Shown: one piece after another, positions 1 through 12,100 of the stretch
Layout: every line of letters begins with the position of its first letter
Numbering within the stretch: the first letter of the stretch is position 1
Source: Saposhnikovia divaricata
Lineage: Eukaryota; Streptophyta; Magnoliopsida; Apiales; Apiaceae
Assembly: GCA_036435485.1 (NCBI GenBank)
Contig: CM071598.1
Location: forward strand, 108,498,501 to 108,562,500
Direction of reading: 5' to 3'
Length of the DNA: 64,000 nt
Notes under the pieces: generated by a model
The model's input: only the letters and a program-made list of their open reading frames with translations
The model's database searches: none
Told to the model about the DNA's origin: nothing
Position numbers and translations under genes: made by a program

Positions 1-3000
1 TTATATGCCATGAAGAATACTATTGGTTGACACTTTAGATAAGAATTATCTATCTCCTAGGGGAATAAGATATGGCAATTCCAAGTAGGAGAATATTCTT
101 ATGTCATCCAGATCGATAACGATTAGTCCAGTGGTTCCGTGAAAGGGTTAAGGAAACCCGAGAAAGAACAAGGACACTGTCATAAATATAGGGAATAAAG
201 GAAGAATAAAGAATGAATAGTGCTTTTGGTGGAAGTAAGAATATTATGAGACGACCCTATATAGAAGTATTCGGAACGGATTTCCGAGTTCATATTAGTG
301 ATCCAGGAGGAAAATAAGTGTATGTAAAAGCTGTCGGATTCTAAAAAATTGCACTTTTATTTTCTCCGAGAGTTCCCTGGACAGTGATAGACTTAAGGAT
401 TTAACGAAGGGATTTAAGGAATTTGAATTCGAAAGTTAATAAGAAAGATGGAGAATGATAGCATTAATATTAAGAAGATTTCCGGTAAACCCTAATTAGA
501 AATCTTTGAGATATTCCTCCGAACGATCAATCAAATTGAGCAATAACCGGACAAAGAATCAAGCAGAGAGCCAAGGGGCAACCATGTGCAAGTGGATATG
601 ACTAGTGACCAAGCTTGTTACAACAAGGAACTAGAACAATTAGAGATCAAACTAGTACTTAGCATCATCTTCTCATCCAACCATAAGATCAAGACACATG
701 CCCCTTAAAATACCTCATCCATGACCTCATACCTTTATTAAAGGTACTTTATGCCTAGATATTATCTCAATAATTTATTTTGGACAAGATGAGGTCAAAG
801 AGCAAGGCAAACAACTCCATCTCTCTCCCATCTTCATGCCATTCAAATTTTAGTTAAATTCAAGAACCAAAATCAAAGTTCCAACCATCATTTGATCTCC
901 AAATTTTTATGGTAAGTCCTATATTTCATAAAAGTGATACCCTAGAAATTTTAGCTTCAAATTCCTTAGTTTTCATTTTCAAAAAAAATCATGAAAGAGG
1001 AGGATGAATAGTAACCTTCTTGAATTAACTTTGTTTATCTTGATTTCCATGATGATCTAAGGTTTGTTAAGGCTAGGAGAGGCACATACAAGGCTTATCA
1101 AAGCTAGGACACATCCCAAGGAAGGTAATCCACTTGAAACCCTAGATCTTGTTTTGAGAATTATGCATGTTCTTGATGGATTTAAGCTTGGTAATGATGT
1201 TAGTATGTTATAAGCATGATTAGTTAAGTGATTTAGTGATTTTGGTAACATGATGATTATAATGGTAAAGTAGATGTTCTTGGAAAGATTTGGGATGAGA
1301 AATATGTGTATGAGTTGTATTAATGCCCGGTGTGGCTTGGTTGTGTTGCTATGATTTTTAGAACGTTCGATTTATAGCAGCCGTAATACCGAATTTTTGT
1401 TAACACTTAGAAACCAAGCATGGCAGTTGATATTAGTTCCTGACCTTGATAATATTATGACTGTTCCTTGTAGATCTCGAGCCATAGATCGTTTTGGCGT
1501 GAGAATCGAAACATTCCGACTTACGGTTTAGGAGTTATGGTCAAATTACTAAAATTGGTTCGGAACCGTAAGTAAAAGTTCGTAACTTAAATTGAACCCT
1601 CGTAAAGCATGTTACTCAGTGGCGAATCTTGGTAAATAAATACTAGAGGTCATAAGGAGGGTATGGAAGAAAACCACATGTCAAACGGATCGTTTTCCGA
1701 TTTTATAAAAATGTTGGAATCGAAGTTAAACGCGAACGAACCCCTAAAAACCCGCTTGGTTATAACTTTGGTAAAACACTTAGAAAACGAACGATAAAAC
1801 TCGAGGTATAATCTCGGTTCGTAATCGATCGACTTTAGAACTTATATGAATTAAGTATATATCGAGTGTGGGTACGATGACATGTCGTAATAATGAACAA
1901 ATGTCGGATCGTATCAGTAATAAAAAGAGTTACACTAAAAGGTGTATGACGAGATAATTCGAAAACGTGTTTCGATTTAAGTGAAGTTTATACCTAGACT
2001 TTTAAAACGTGTTAAGTGGTTAATCTCGAATGTTCTGATTGTTTATAGATCATCGAGCAGACCCAGGACAAGCTATCTCCACCCACACCCGATTACTAGG
2101 CAAGTGTTCAAAACTTTGAACCTGTTGTTGTGATAATATATATATGTGATTGCCATCTTACATATGCCATAGCATGCATGCCTATTGTCAAATTATATAA
2201 TGATACCTGTTCCCTGAATTGCTATTGGCTTATAGACTAGATACGAATTATCAGTTATAAGCCGGATTGTTTCGGTAAGACCCTTAGCGAAGGGCATATG
2301 ATATTCATCCTTAAATATAGACCGGGAGTCGGTATTTTGAGATATAGATAGTCGTGGAAACCCGGAGGGATTCCAACGGCAGATTATTATTTATTTTGAG
2401 GAATGTTATTATTAAACGTTATTTATATTTCTATAAAGTATCAATTACTTGGAAATCTTTCGAGGAATGTTATTCGAGTATTATCTCAGTCGAGAGATAT
2501 TAAATGAATGTTAGTTTCGAATATTCATTTAGAGTTGATTATTTAATGAATATTATTTTGATATTCATTAGAATGTTATTTATTAAATGAATATTACTTT
2601 CGAATATTCATTTAAGGTTTATGTACGTAATGAATATTATTTTAAAATATTCATTGGAAGTTCTAATTACTTAAGGGATATTATTTCGAATATTCCTTTA
2701 AAGTTTTAATTACTAAATGAATATTATTTGGATATTCATTTAGAAGATTATTTATTAAATGAATATTATTTTCAAATATTCATTTAAAGTTTGACCCATT
2801 TATTGAATATTATTTTAAATACTTATTGGAGTTTAATTATTAATGAATATTATTTTGAATATTCATTTAAGGAGTGATTTATTTAGTAAATAATTCTATA
2901 TATTCATTCGAGGATTACTTACGAGCAATATTATGATTTAATAATATTCCGTAACTATTATTGAGTTAATAAATATTCTTGGAATATTTATTTAATTCTT

Positions 3001-4359
3001 TTAAATTCTTTTTAAAATGATTTATATTATTCGGAGTCTTTTTACGACTATTTTATCAAGGAAAGGTTCCCAACTTTTTATTTTTCATTTAAATCTATCT
3101 TAAAAGGATTTATATGCTCGCTCAAACGTCCATATTATAGGGGAACCTACTTGAGTAATGTTTTTTTTTTGACTTCCCGGTCATAAATCTTGAAAAACTA
3201 TTCTTTCACTCGCAACTCGGTTGCTGTTTATCAATTGAATCTTTGAATAACCTTCTCATCATTCGAGGGGTAAGATTATTGGAACAAGATGGTATCCTCT
3301 AACAAGCAGCAGCTTAGGAGATAAGATGTTGAATTTTCCTTTCCAACTAGATACGACTACTTTGTGGAGTCTTATCAACAAGTATTATACTTGGGGAAAG
3401 GGGGACGAACTTTGCGTTCAGAGTCATGAATTTCTTTTCGAACTTGGAGTCGTGTAAGAGGCCGAGTACCGCCGGTCCATCCCCTTTGGCCCAACCGTTG
3501 GCCGAGGAGAGCTAGTAGGGCGGTAGACAAGTAAAGCCGTCAGTTCTTCCTTCTACCAGTAGTAAATCTAAATTGAGCTGTACAATTTGCGACTGATCAT
3601 CGTAAGATTGGCAGTGGTCGCGGTGAATAATCCAGCATAAGTTCATCATTCAAATTCTTTTATCTTCTGCAACATTATCATTGTTGGCAGTATTGGAAGA
3701 TTATTTACAATTGGAGTTGAAATATTTCTCCTGCAAGTTCCTCTTTTATGATAATTGATAATATCTGGCATATCTTTGACATAGCAGATATTCCCACCTA
3801 TATATGCATTTTGAGTTACCTTGTAACTTCATCGTTCATATTATACCGGCATCATTTCCGTAAATGCATGGCATATGGTTTGAAAGAAACTTTTGAATTG
3901 TTATATGTTATCGTTCAGTTATATATTATCGTTGGTGGGCTATTGCTCACCCTTGCTTTATTATTATATCACAACAACAGCTAGACCAGATGACTCGCAC
4001 AAGGTGCACTCGACGCTGACGAGGACGATGAGACTACCAGAGCTGAAGGAGAAGCTAGAGGTAGGATAGATTCATTCTTTCAGTACCAAGTATATAGGCT
4101 GGTATAACTGATGAAAATGGATGGCAAAGAGTATGTATTCACATTGTAATTCTTTTGGATTGTAAAAACTCATAATGTGATTAATAAAATTTGATGGTTA
4201 CTCTGATTTCATCTCTGGGACTATAACGGGTGTGTTTTATATTGTTGTGTTGGGTCATAAAGATGTAATTTATTTTATGTTGAAGTAAGTTCAAGTATTG
4301 TGGGTAGAAATGGAGACCGTAACGACCGGATCCCGGACCCTGGATCCGGGGGTGTTACA
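1..4359 (+). mobile_element. Gypsy D: probable 5' LTR (start not defined)
   Basis: The right edge is clear. The sequence ends in a GC-rich inverted-repeat stretch and GTGTTACA at 4359, and a Met-tRNA-like primer site follows five bases later, as at the end of a Ty3/gypsy 5' LTR. Near 3938-3955 is a GCTCACCCTTGC motif, similar to the 'TTGCTGAGC..GCTCAC' stretch near the ends of the other gypsy LTRs in this window. I could not find the left LTR edge; it may lie near 320 or outside the window. No host gene is visible, and the short ORFs (for example 3748-3984) look incidental. The 2.5-3.0 kb part is a hairpin-forming repeat array listed separately. Confidence 0.6.
2490..2985. repeat. Tandem array of AT-rich imperfect hairpins
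   Basis: About eight or nine degenerate units of roughly 50-60 bp, each carrying AATGAATATTAT and, shortly after, ATATTCATT, so each unit is itself an inverted repeat. The spacer between units varies (for example GTTGATTATTT, GTTTATGTACG, GTTCTAATTAC). The array lies inside the LTR-like sequence of gypsy D. No coding potential was seen. Confidence 0.75.
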
Positions 4360-4363
4360 GAAA

Positions 4364-4375
4364 TGGTATCGGAGC
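4364..4375 (+). promoter_or_regulatory. Primer binding site of gypsy D
   Basis: TGGTATCGGAGC lies five bases after the LTR end TTACA. It differs by one base from the usual plant initiator-Met tRNA primer site TGGTATCAGAGC, which in an active element primes minus-strand DNA synthesis. It marks the 5' LTR/internal boundary and the plus orientation. Confidence 0.8.
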
Positions 4376-5710
4376 CTACGTTATAAACCCCAGAGATGAG
4401 GCGACGTTAAAACAATAAATTCACTAAGATAATAAGAACTCTTGCCAAGTTCATAGTCGGACTACTTAATGTAGTGATGTCATATAAAACCCTTATGTGA
4501 ACTCTTAAGTATCATGATAGTAACCTAGCTCGATATCGTATCGACGAGTAAGGCGACAGACTTTGAGGCATACGAGCAGCAGCACGATAATGCTTTATAT
4601 GCTGAAGATCAGCGGGTAAATTCGATGGAGTACCCTACTGGAGACCCGGAAGAGGTTCCAGCAGATAAGGAAAATCCTGTTAGGATAAGGAGCTTACCCT
4701 TGAGGAATGAGGGCTGCAGCCAGAAAGACTGTGATGATTAAGATATGGTGCTCAGAAAAGTGAGCATAAAGAACTGAGCTATTAGCAAGAGAACTGAAGA
4801 TTCATGTGGGATTCATAGCCGGACTACTAGATGTAGTACCAGCAAGTAAGACGGATTGGAAGAATTACTTGAGATCTTATATACGGGAATAGATGAGAAT
4901 CTTTAGAGACTTTCATATTAATGAAGAGAGTGCTAGAGAGATGTATGATTATCAAAGACATCGATATAAGACGAGGAGCAGAGTCCCTAAGGAGTAGTTG
5001 AGAAAGAGGCAGTAAGTGCCATATCATTTGATAAATGAATTAGTATGAATATTGTCAGTAATAATTCGCCATAAGAAGGCAGATGCCATAGGTTATAATT
5101 TACGGAACGAAAGTGAGGTTAATGAGATGGTTTTATTAAGGGAAATGTTCATTTTATGAATGAATCAGTTAGAAAGTAAAGGCATTGGGGAGTGACAGCA
5201 TGATTGGATAAAATTATATAAGGAAGTAGTAGGCAAGGCAATGATCTCAGAACCTACCGAAAGATAAGACCAGTGAGTCAAGATGCACTCGTAATGAGAC
5301 TACTGCCAAAGACTGAGTATAGGGTTATTTCAACTCAGTAAAATGATGAACCAGAAACGTTAGATACATGTGATTCAGAGGAATATTAAATTCCATCTTT
5401 TATTTGAATGGATTATAGTAGTTACCCTAAGTTTACTCTGACGCGGAATTATAATGGATCAAGTAATACGATCAGCAGTTAAAGAGAAAAATGTGAGAAA
5501 ATCTTCCTGGAGCTAAAAGATGAAAGTGGTAATGACCAAGAGTTGGCATTGCTTAATGGAAAAGGAGACCTTGTGCTTCCAACGATGCTTCGCATAAAGG
5601 ATTAAGATGTGTGCTTGCGCAGCACGACAAAGTACTTGCGGATGCATTCAGACAGCACGATCCACCAGATCGGATGGCCTCAGTAGTGACAATCTTGTGA
5701 AACAATCAAC
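4376..5710 (+). pseudogene. Gypsy D internal region: degenerate gag/pol
   Basis: No long ORF survives. Around 4500-4690 one frame reads as a Glu/Asp-rich leader-like peptide ending GDPEEVPADKENPVRI. Around 5480-5670 the translation resembles the RT/RNase H junction of Ty3/gypsy pol: EKCEKIFLELK, then after frame changes DASHKGLRCVLAQHDKV. The intact equivalent in gypsy B reads KCEESFQELKKR and DASHKGLGCVLMQ. Most of gag, protease, RT and integrase is missing or unrecognisable. The right side is cut by a copia LTR. The chromovirus assignment is an inference from similarity to gypsy B. Confidence 0.6.
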
Positions 5711-6523
5711 TTCAACTGTAATGTTCCTTCTGAGACTGGTAGACTGACATTTGGTAATATTGAATATCAGGACGTATAGGTATTCGATAAGTTAAATGTT
5801 CCATTCGACAACTCGAGGATTCCTGAAGAAAAGAGCTATTCGAGAAGTGATTCGATATGTCAACTTTACAGTATTCGAGAACTCAGAGTTATCGATCAAG
5901 TCAATTCTAGTTCTCGAATTAAACACTTAGCCAATTCTCGAATACAATCTTGGGGAAAAAAATACTGAAGGAATTGTACAAGTCAGAAACCTGTAACAAG
6001 CCAAGGTGCTTTATGGACCACAAGCTGTAAAGTACTTTGAAAGCCTACAAAGAATCTTTGAGAGATGTACAAGAGACAAAGAGCTAAAGAAGTGGATCTG
6101 AGCAGAACCTCAAGAAGTCAAACATGTAGCCGTTTGGATGCTTGCTCAAAAAGGATAGACATACAAGAAAGTAATTTATCCCGTAACCTTATTTGTAGTA
6201 AGCAGGTTGTGCTCATGTTCTATAAGGGCACAACCTCACTTCTTTTGAAGTTAAGTTTTTCACATACATTCTAAGAGTACATCTCTCTGAGAAAAACGAA
6301 GCTGAGAATACTATCATTTGTATTCACAAGTTGTAGTAAATCTTTATCTAATAAAATATTAGATTAAAGTGATATCATGTCTTGTGTTGTTTATTATCTA
6401 CATTTGTATTTCTGCACACACATAACACATATCTTGTTACATACTCCAAAACAGATTCAAGAACAAGAAAAGTTCAAGAATCCATTCACCCCCCTCTGCA
6501 TTCTTCTGTGTGTTCAATATTCA
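5710..6523 (+). mobile_element. Copia-type 5' LTR, plus strand (left edge uncertain)
   Basis: The sequence ends with a C-rich stretch (CACCCCCCTCTGC) and ...TATTCA, followed five bases later by a perfect Met-tRNA primer site at 6529. This is the usual layout at the end of a Ty1/copia 5' LTR. AT-rich sequence (6345-6380) and a CACACAT stretch lie in the likely R/U5 part. The left edge was placed where gypsy-like coding similarity fades; a TG start near 5720 is possible but unproven. No gag in the same orientation follows; the next coding sequence is on the other strand. Confidence 0.55.
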
Positions 6524-6528
6524 ATAAG

Positions 6529-6540
6529 TGGTATCAGAGC
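6529..6540 (+). promoter_or_regulatory. Primer binding site of the plus-strand copia LTR
   Basis: TGGTATCAGAGC is a perfect match to the common plant retrotransposon primer site complementary to initiator-Met tRNA. Within a few tens of bases the sequence turns into the reverse-oriented protease of copia 1, so this LTR has lost its own internal region. Confidence 0.8.
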
Positions 6541-6549
6541 AATTGGTAT

Positions 6550-7381
6550 AAATTGCAATTACTCCAAGTGCAATTATTCCAACTGCAATTACTGCTACTT
6601 TCGTAGCATCTCCCATGAACACATATATCTCGCCATCTCTAAGCATTCTGGTTTGCTGAAACCCCTGCATAGAGTTAAAAACATGGTCAGTGGCTCCTGT
6701 ATCTACACACCAAGTGCTCGTAGATATAGCCGCTATATATGTTTCTGTAACTAGAGAAAGAGACATACCAATATTGTTTGTCTTCTTAGGAAGAGGACAA
6801 TCCGGTTTCCATTGACCTGACTGCTTGCACTTGAAGCACTTGTCCTTAGGCTTTTTCACAGCACCTTGAACTCCCACTGCATTAGCAACCTTTCCAGCTT
6901 TCTATGTCTGATTCTTTTTCTTCTTCTTTCCTTTCGGCTTAGAGGAAGAAGCTTTCTCAGCCACATTCACTTGAACCCTCTGTTGAAAGAGTCCTTTAGC
7001 TGCCTGAAGTTCTGTCAGAAGTTCCGCGAGACTATACATCCTTTTGTTCATGGTGTAATTCAAGCGGAACTGCTCAAAACTTTTGGGTAGACTCATAAGG
7101 ATGATATCGATCTGGGTTTCCCCATCAATATCAGCACCAAGGATCTCCATCTCATTCAGATGCGACATCATCCTGAGAACATGATCCCTTACAGGTGTTC
7201 CTTCAACCATCTGAGTGTTTATCAAAGCCTTCATTGCTACTTGCCTAGCAGCCCTATTCTGTTCTCCAAAAAGTTCCTTAAGATTAAAGAGCATATCTGA
7301 AGCTGTGGGCATAGCCTGATGCTGCAAAACACCCGACATTGCTGCCAGAATGTAACATCGCGACATCTCATCAACCTTAAT
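6550..7381 (-). pseudogene. gag: Copia 1 gag (main part), zinc knuckle and start of protease
   Basis: Continuation of the gag that starts at 12832, on the far side of gypsy C. Residues such as DEMSRCYILAAMSG and RLNYTMNKRMYSLAELL belong to the copia gag (UBN2-type) region, which builds the particle. A K-rich stretch and a knuckle-like CFKCKQSGQWKPDC follow. The usual histidine of the CCHC knuckle is a glutamine here, so RNA/zinc binding is probably lost. Next comes WCVDTGATDHV, the aspartic protease DTGA active-site motif. The reading frame is broken near 6880-6900 between the gag and knuckle parts. The sequence ends soon after VFMGDATKVAVIAVG, in a run of 15-16 bp direct repeats and the inverted junction with the plus-strand LTR. 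Confidence 0.8.
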
Positions 7382-7438
7382 TGTGACGCCCCCAGATCCG
7401 GGGTCGGAGATCTAGGCGCTCACGGTCCATTTTCCATT
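7382..7438 (-). repeat. Gypsy C 3' LTR remnant (terminal 57 bp)
   Basis: Nearly identical to the terminus of the 5' LTR at 9142-9198, starting TGTGACGCCCCCAGATCC. It abuts the protease coding sequence directly at about 7439, where the match to the 5' LTR stops. This marks one end of a deletion that removed pol and about 3.4 kb of LTR. Confidence 0.85.
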
Positions 7439-8920
7439 AAGGTTAACAGGAATAATTTCATGATTAGCTATCTCTACTTGCAGTCTGTCTTTCAATGGTT
7501 CAGTCTTAAGGCCTAACTGACATACAAAATCTAGAGATATGAAAGACTTGGTAGCTCCCGAATCAAATAAAACATTTGCCTTAACTTAGTTGAGTAGTAG
7601 GGTACCTGCAATCACATCCGTGTTCCTCACGGCATCTTGCACCGTCATGTTAAAAGTTCTTGCAGTAGGGGCCTTGTTAGAAGCAGTTCCACTCACTCTT
7701 GATGCAGCTGGCCCAGAGGACATACATTCCCTCATTCGGTGTCCTGGTTTCCCACACTTGAAGCAATTACCTCCGGCACTGGTGTTGTTACTAGTTCCTC
7801 GACAGGCGTTAGCATAATGTCCTGTCAGCCCACACTTGAAGCACTTCACATCCTGTAGGTTACACATGCCCGCATGTTTCCTTCCACATTTATTGCATTC
7901 TGGGGGTAGGGCTCGGGATGGGGTAGAGTAAGACGATCCCTGTGGTCGGCCGCTCTGGCCCACACTCCAACTTTCAGCTCTCTTGGTTCCAAAGTTTCCG
8001 CTGGGTTGGGACGTCGACCCTCGCTTAAATTTGCTCGGAAAGCTCCCACCCGCAGAATTTCCCTTCCGACTATCAAACTTCCTCTTCTTTCCTTCCCTCT
8101 TCTTCTGCATCTGTTCACTCCCAGCCTCAACAATTGATGCTTTCTGTACAAGGGTGGCATAGTCTGTCAGCTCAAGAATCGCCACACGATTCTGAATCCA
8201 TTGCTTTAGCCCTAATTGAAACCTTCGGGCCCTCTTTGCCTCAGAGTTCACATATTCCGGCACAAACCTCGACAACTCAGTAAATTTGGCCTCATACTCA
8301 GCCACCGTCATGTTACCTTGCTTCAGTTCCAAAAACTTTAGCTCCATTTGTGTCTCCATGAACCTAGGAAAGTACTTCTCCAAGAACAGCTCGCTAAACC
8401 TCTCCTAGGTCACCACACCTCTTCCTTCCAAATTCTTCTTAGCTTCCCACCAATAGTTTGCCTCACCCTTCAGAAGGTAAGTGGCGAAAACAGTCTTCTG
8501 CTCCTCAGTGACACCTAGTATCTCGAAAGATTTTTCCATTTCCTTCAGCCAGGCTCTTGCCTCGACCGGATCGGCAGTTCCTTTAAATTCTGGGGGTTTC
8601 AGGGATTTGAAGTTCCGGAAAGCATTTGCATTAGCATTGCTGGGTGGTTGCTGAACCGGGGGACGGTCCAAGTTCTGCCTAAGTAGTTCCATGAACTGTT
8701 CCATAGGGCCTCCCCTTGGATGTTCCACCTCTCGGGTGTCATCACCAGCTTCTTCTTCGTCATACTCAGAGTCATCAAACAAGTTGTGATCGTTGCCCTC
8801 ATCCTCACTCAGGTTCACATTCTCCCCTTCATGGTTCTGGTGGCCTCCGGTCCCATGGTGGCTACCCTGGCCCTCAGAACTGACCGGGTGAGCTCGAGTG
8901 TTCATTCTTCTGGGTGGCAT
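7439..8920 (-). pseudogene. gag: Gypsy C gag and partial protease, two in-frame stops
   Basis: Starts at the ATG at 8920 (MPPRRMNTRAHP), with an acidic N-terminal region (SEDEGNDHNLFDDSEYDEEE) and then the Retrotrans_gag region (FKSLKPPEFKGTADPVEARAW, EANYWWEAKK). A TAG at 8405-8407 interrupts it, and the same frame continues with the conserved FLELKQGNMTVAEYEAKF. Later come a CNKCGRKHAGMC motif and two CCHC zinc knuckles, CFKCGLTGHYANAC and CFKCGKPGHRMREC. A second stop near 7586 precedes FDSGATKSFIS, the aspartic protease active site, and the sequence then ends at the LTR junction. Zinc-knuckle and gag motifs closely match gypsy B, so a chromovirus of the same broad type is likely, although the chromodomain end is deleted. 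Confidence 0.88.
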
Positions 8921-9141
8921 GATTCTGATAATGAAACAAGAAACGGGTTAGGGTTTTCTAATTACTTGACAGCATTTACACGGGTCAGGAACGTATCGTT
9001 CCTCCTCATAAGGTGGAAGTTGCAAAAGTTTTAATAACCCGATGCTGGAGATAAAACGTCAAAACATTTTTGGAAAAATCTCTATGGGATGCGAAACATT
9101 TTGCTCCGTTTCTTCGTTTCTAGACCGGTTTCTTCCGTTTC

Positions 9142-12100
9142 TGTGACGCCCCCAGATCCGGGGTTGGAGATCTAGGCGCTCACGGTCCATTTTCCATTAA
9201 TATCATACCTGTTCTTGCACATAATATATAAACAGCCATCGACCCCACAATAAACTCACACCGCACACACACACACACACACAGGTTAGAGTCTCAGAAA
9301 CGTCACACAATTGATTAAGCAGAAATACAAGTTTCAGAGTTATTACAGACCGAATTAAATAGCATTTATGCTACCAGCAACACTTCGATATGAAGCGAAG
9401 TTGGCGGCTTGAAAGTTTGTTACGATACATTGCTTTGCACAGGTCATACTTATAAATAAAACGAACTAACAAAAGTAGCCAACCAATCCGGCTAATGGGG
9501 CCTACCGGTGGAATCTCAACTGCTGCCTCGGGTCTAGTCACCTGCTTTCGGGCAGTCTGTCTGGGTCTTGCCATTTCGCTTAGCTGTTGTGTTTGTAAAT
9601 TTGAAAACAAGCAAGAGTGAGCAACTATAGCTCAGCAAGAAATATATGTAAAGGGTAAGCAATATAACACTTCATATCATTAGCAGTTATTAAACTCGTT
9701 TGTATCAATCATATATAAAATCACTTGTCATTGTTGATAAATTTCGAAGGTGCACCAATACGTGCCCTTATTTTCAAAATAAACTTGCAGTTCTAGATAC
9801 TGCATAGAGTCAACATCTTTCTCATCAAAATAGAACACTATCAGCAACTTGGCACATAAGCCTAAGAAGCAGTGTCAGAGCATTTTCCAAAATGGAGGAA
9901 TGGGACTTAAAGAACACACAAAACCTGACAGGGATTGACGATGATCAGTCGCCACATCCAAGTCCAATATGTCGCGGGTCTTCTCTACCGGTAGAAGGAT
10001 AGAAACTACATCCGTAACTATCCTCGGGTGAAAACTACATCCGTAATCACCCTCGATGAAAACTACATCCGTAATCATCCTTCGGCAACACCTGGGCCGG
10101 AATAATAATTGATGGACCGCCTGGCTCACGGCCGCTTACACATCCCGGGAATCGTTCGTCAACGGTTCCCACACCTGCCAGAGTCCATTTTCTTTTTCTT
10201 TAAAAACTTGATTTTGATTGAAAACTGAGTAGTTGAGGTCCGACATCAGTCGACCGATGATTCTTGAAATCATACAAGAAGCAATCCTGACCGGGGGTTT
10301 TCGAAAATGTTTTGAGTTCGAAAGAGTTCGAGTTTGAAAGTGCTAAAGGTATCTTGGATTAGCTTTGTCTTTAAAATAATAAACAATAATTAATAAATGA
10401 TATTTTAAGATTTAATATTAATAATTAATAAAATAATTATTTAATTGAATAAGCTTTTAATCCAAGATAGGTATTTTGAGTATTTACGAAGATATAAAAA
10501 TAATTACTTGAGTATACGATACTCCTCGAATGACCCTTCGGGTTTTCGCAATTTAATTACGATGTAATAATATACCGCTCCCCGGTCAATACTATATACG
10601 GACCGCTACGACCTCTATTGCTAGAGTCGTTGTCCGAAGAAAACATTTCATTCTAAGTTCAAGGGGTGCAAACATATATGTACTTATACATCTCAATTTC
10701 ATCGATACTTCGATAAACATAAACATTTGATATGATTGAAAACTACAAACACAACAGTGAAAATCCTTGTATATGTAAGTTTTCGAAAAGTAAACTTGCC
10801 TTGGTATGGTTGGGGTGGTCGAGCGTGCGGAGTGGAACGATCTATACATAAGCAATAACCGCTCGTTAGTACCTTAACAATATCTCTTTAATTACGGGGT
10901 TTTAGGGGGTATAAAATTAACTTAATGACTTCGTCTTATGACACTCTAGCCCCACTATAGGTTCATGTCACCACTCGATTACGCTCGTCACTTATTCGAC
11001 TTAATTTGGTTACCACATCCGAATCATAACCATTGCCCCTAAAATTACACTCCACTAACGACTTTTTCCCTTGCGCGAATTTTACTCTAGCATTTTTATA
11101 AAATTGAAAAATTCATATTTTAATCCAATTCTTTTTGGGTATCCTTCACCACTGCATTTAATAGCTTCTCAAATTTTTCCATGATCCTACATAAATTTTT
11201 AGGGGTTTAAACATGGTTCACAAGGGGACCATTTAGTGCAGTCCGGAATCCAGAAACACATTTCACTTCTCCGGCCATAACTAAAAATCCATACATCACC
11301 TAGTCATGAACCTTATATTTTTGGAAACTAAAATCAAATACCTTTCCAAAAATATATATTAGGACCTCAGGGGACAAGATTTGGGGGTTCAAAACCCTCT
11401 TACAAGACAGGTTAAGTTCCTGGGAAAACTCAGCAAGCTTGTTTCACTAAATCAACCAAGATTCTTACATCCACAACACAACCAACATCTAATTCACCAA
11501 GTTCATACTTTATAACATTCATAGAGATACATAAACTAACCACAAGCATAAAAATCAAAACCACAACACTCAAACTCAAGATCTATATCATCCACCACTT
11601 ATATATCCAAGATTAACACCAATACACATGGATCTATCATCAAACATCATAAACACTACATGGCCAAGAGGGGTTAGGGTTTTTATACCTTCTTGAGTAT
11701 CTAGGAGCCTTGGGTAAGCCTTACAAATCTCAAGAACACCTTGAATGAGCTTCTACACTCCTTATAATCCAAGATCTAAAAGAAAACTTAACAATGTTAC
11801 TATTTCACAATAACTTTAACAATTAATATCTTGAAAATTAATGGATGAAAGGGCTTGGAATTCTTAGTATACCTTTCTTAGATGATGTAGAGTGCCTAGG
11901 AATTTTGCCTTGGATTATGAATGAAGAGAAATGGTAGAAAGAAAAATTTTCTCCCTTGGTTTCTTGCTTGGCCGAGAGCTTTTGCTTGGGGGGGGAGAAG
12001 AGCTTTTGTGTTTTGCTTTTTGGTTGGTTGAATAATTGTGTTAAGTGGTTGGGTGATACATGTATTAGTATATAGATATGTATCACATGTTGTAAGTCTA

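Noticed and set aside
2490..2985. CRISPR-like array
   Set aside because: The units are degenerate, self-complementary and without unique equal-length spacers, and the sequence is plant nuclear DNA.
3748..3984. 78-residue hydrophobic ORF with two membrane-like segments
   Set aside because: It lies in LTR sequence, has no recognised homolog, and AT-rich DNA produces Leu/Ile/Tyr-rich frames by chance.
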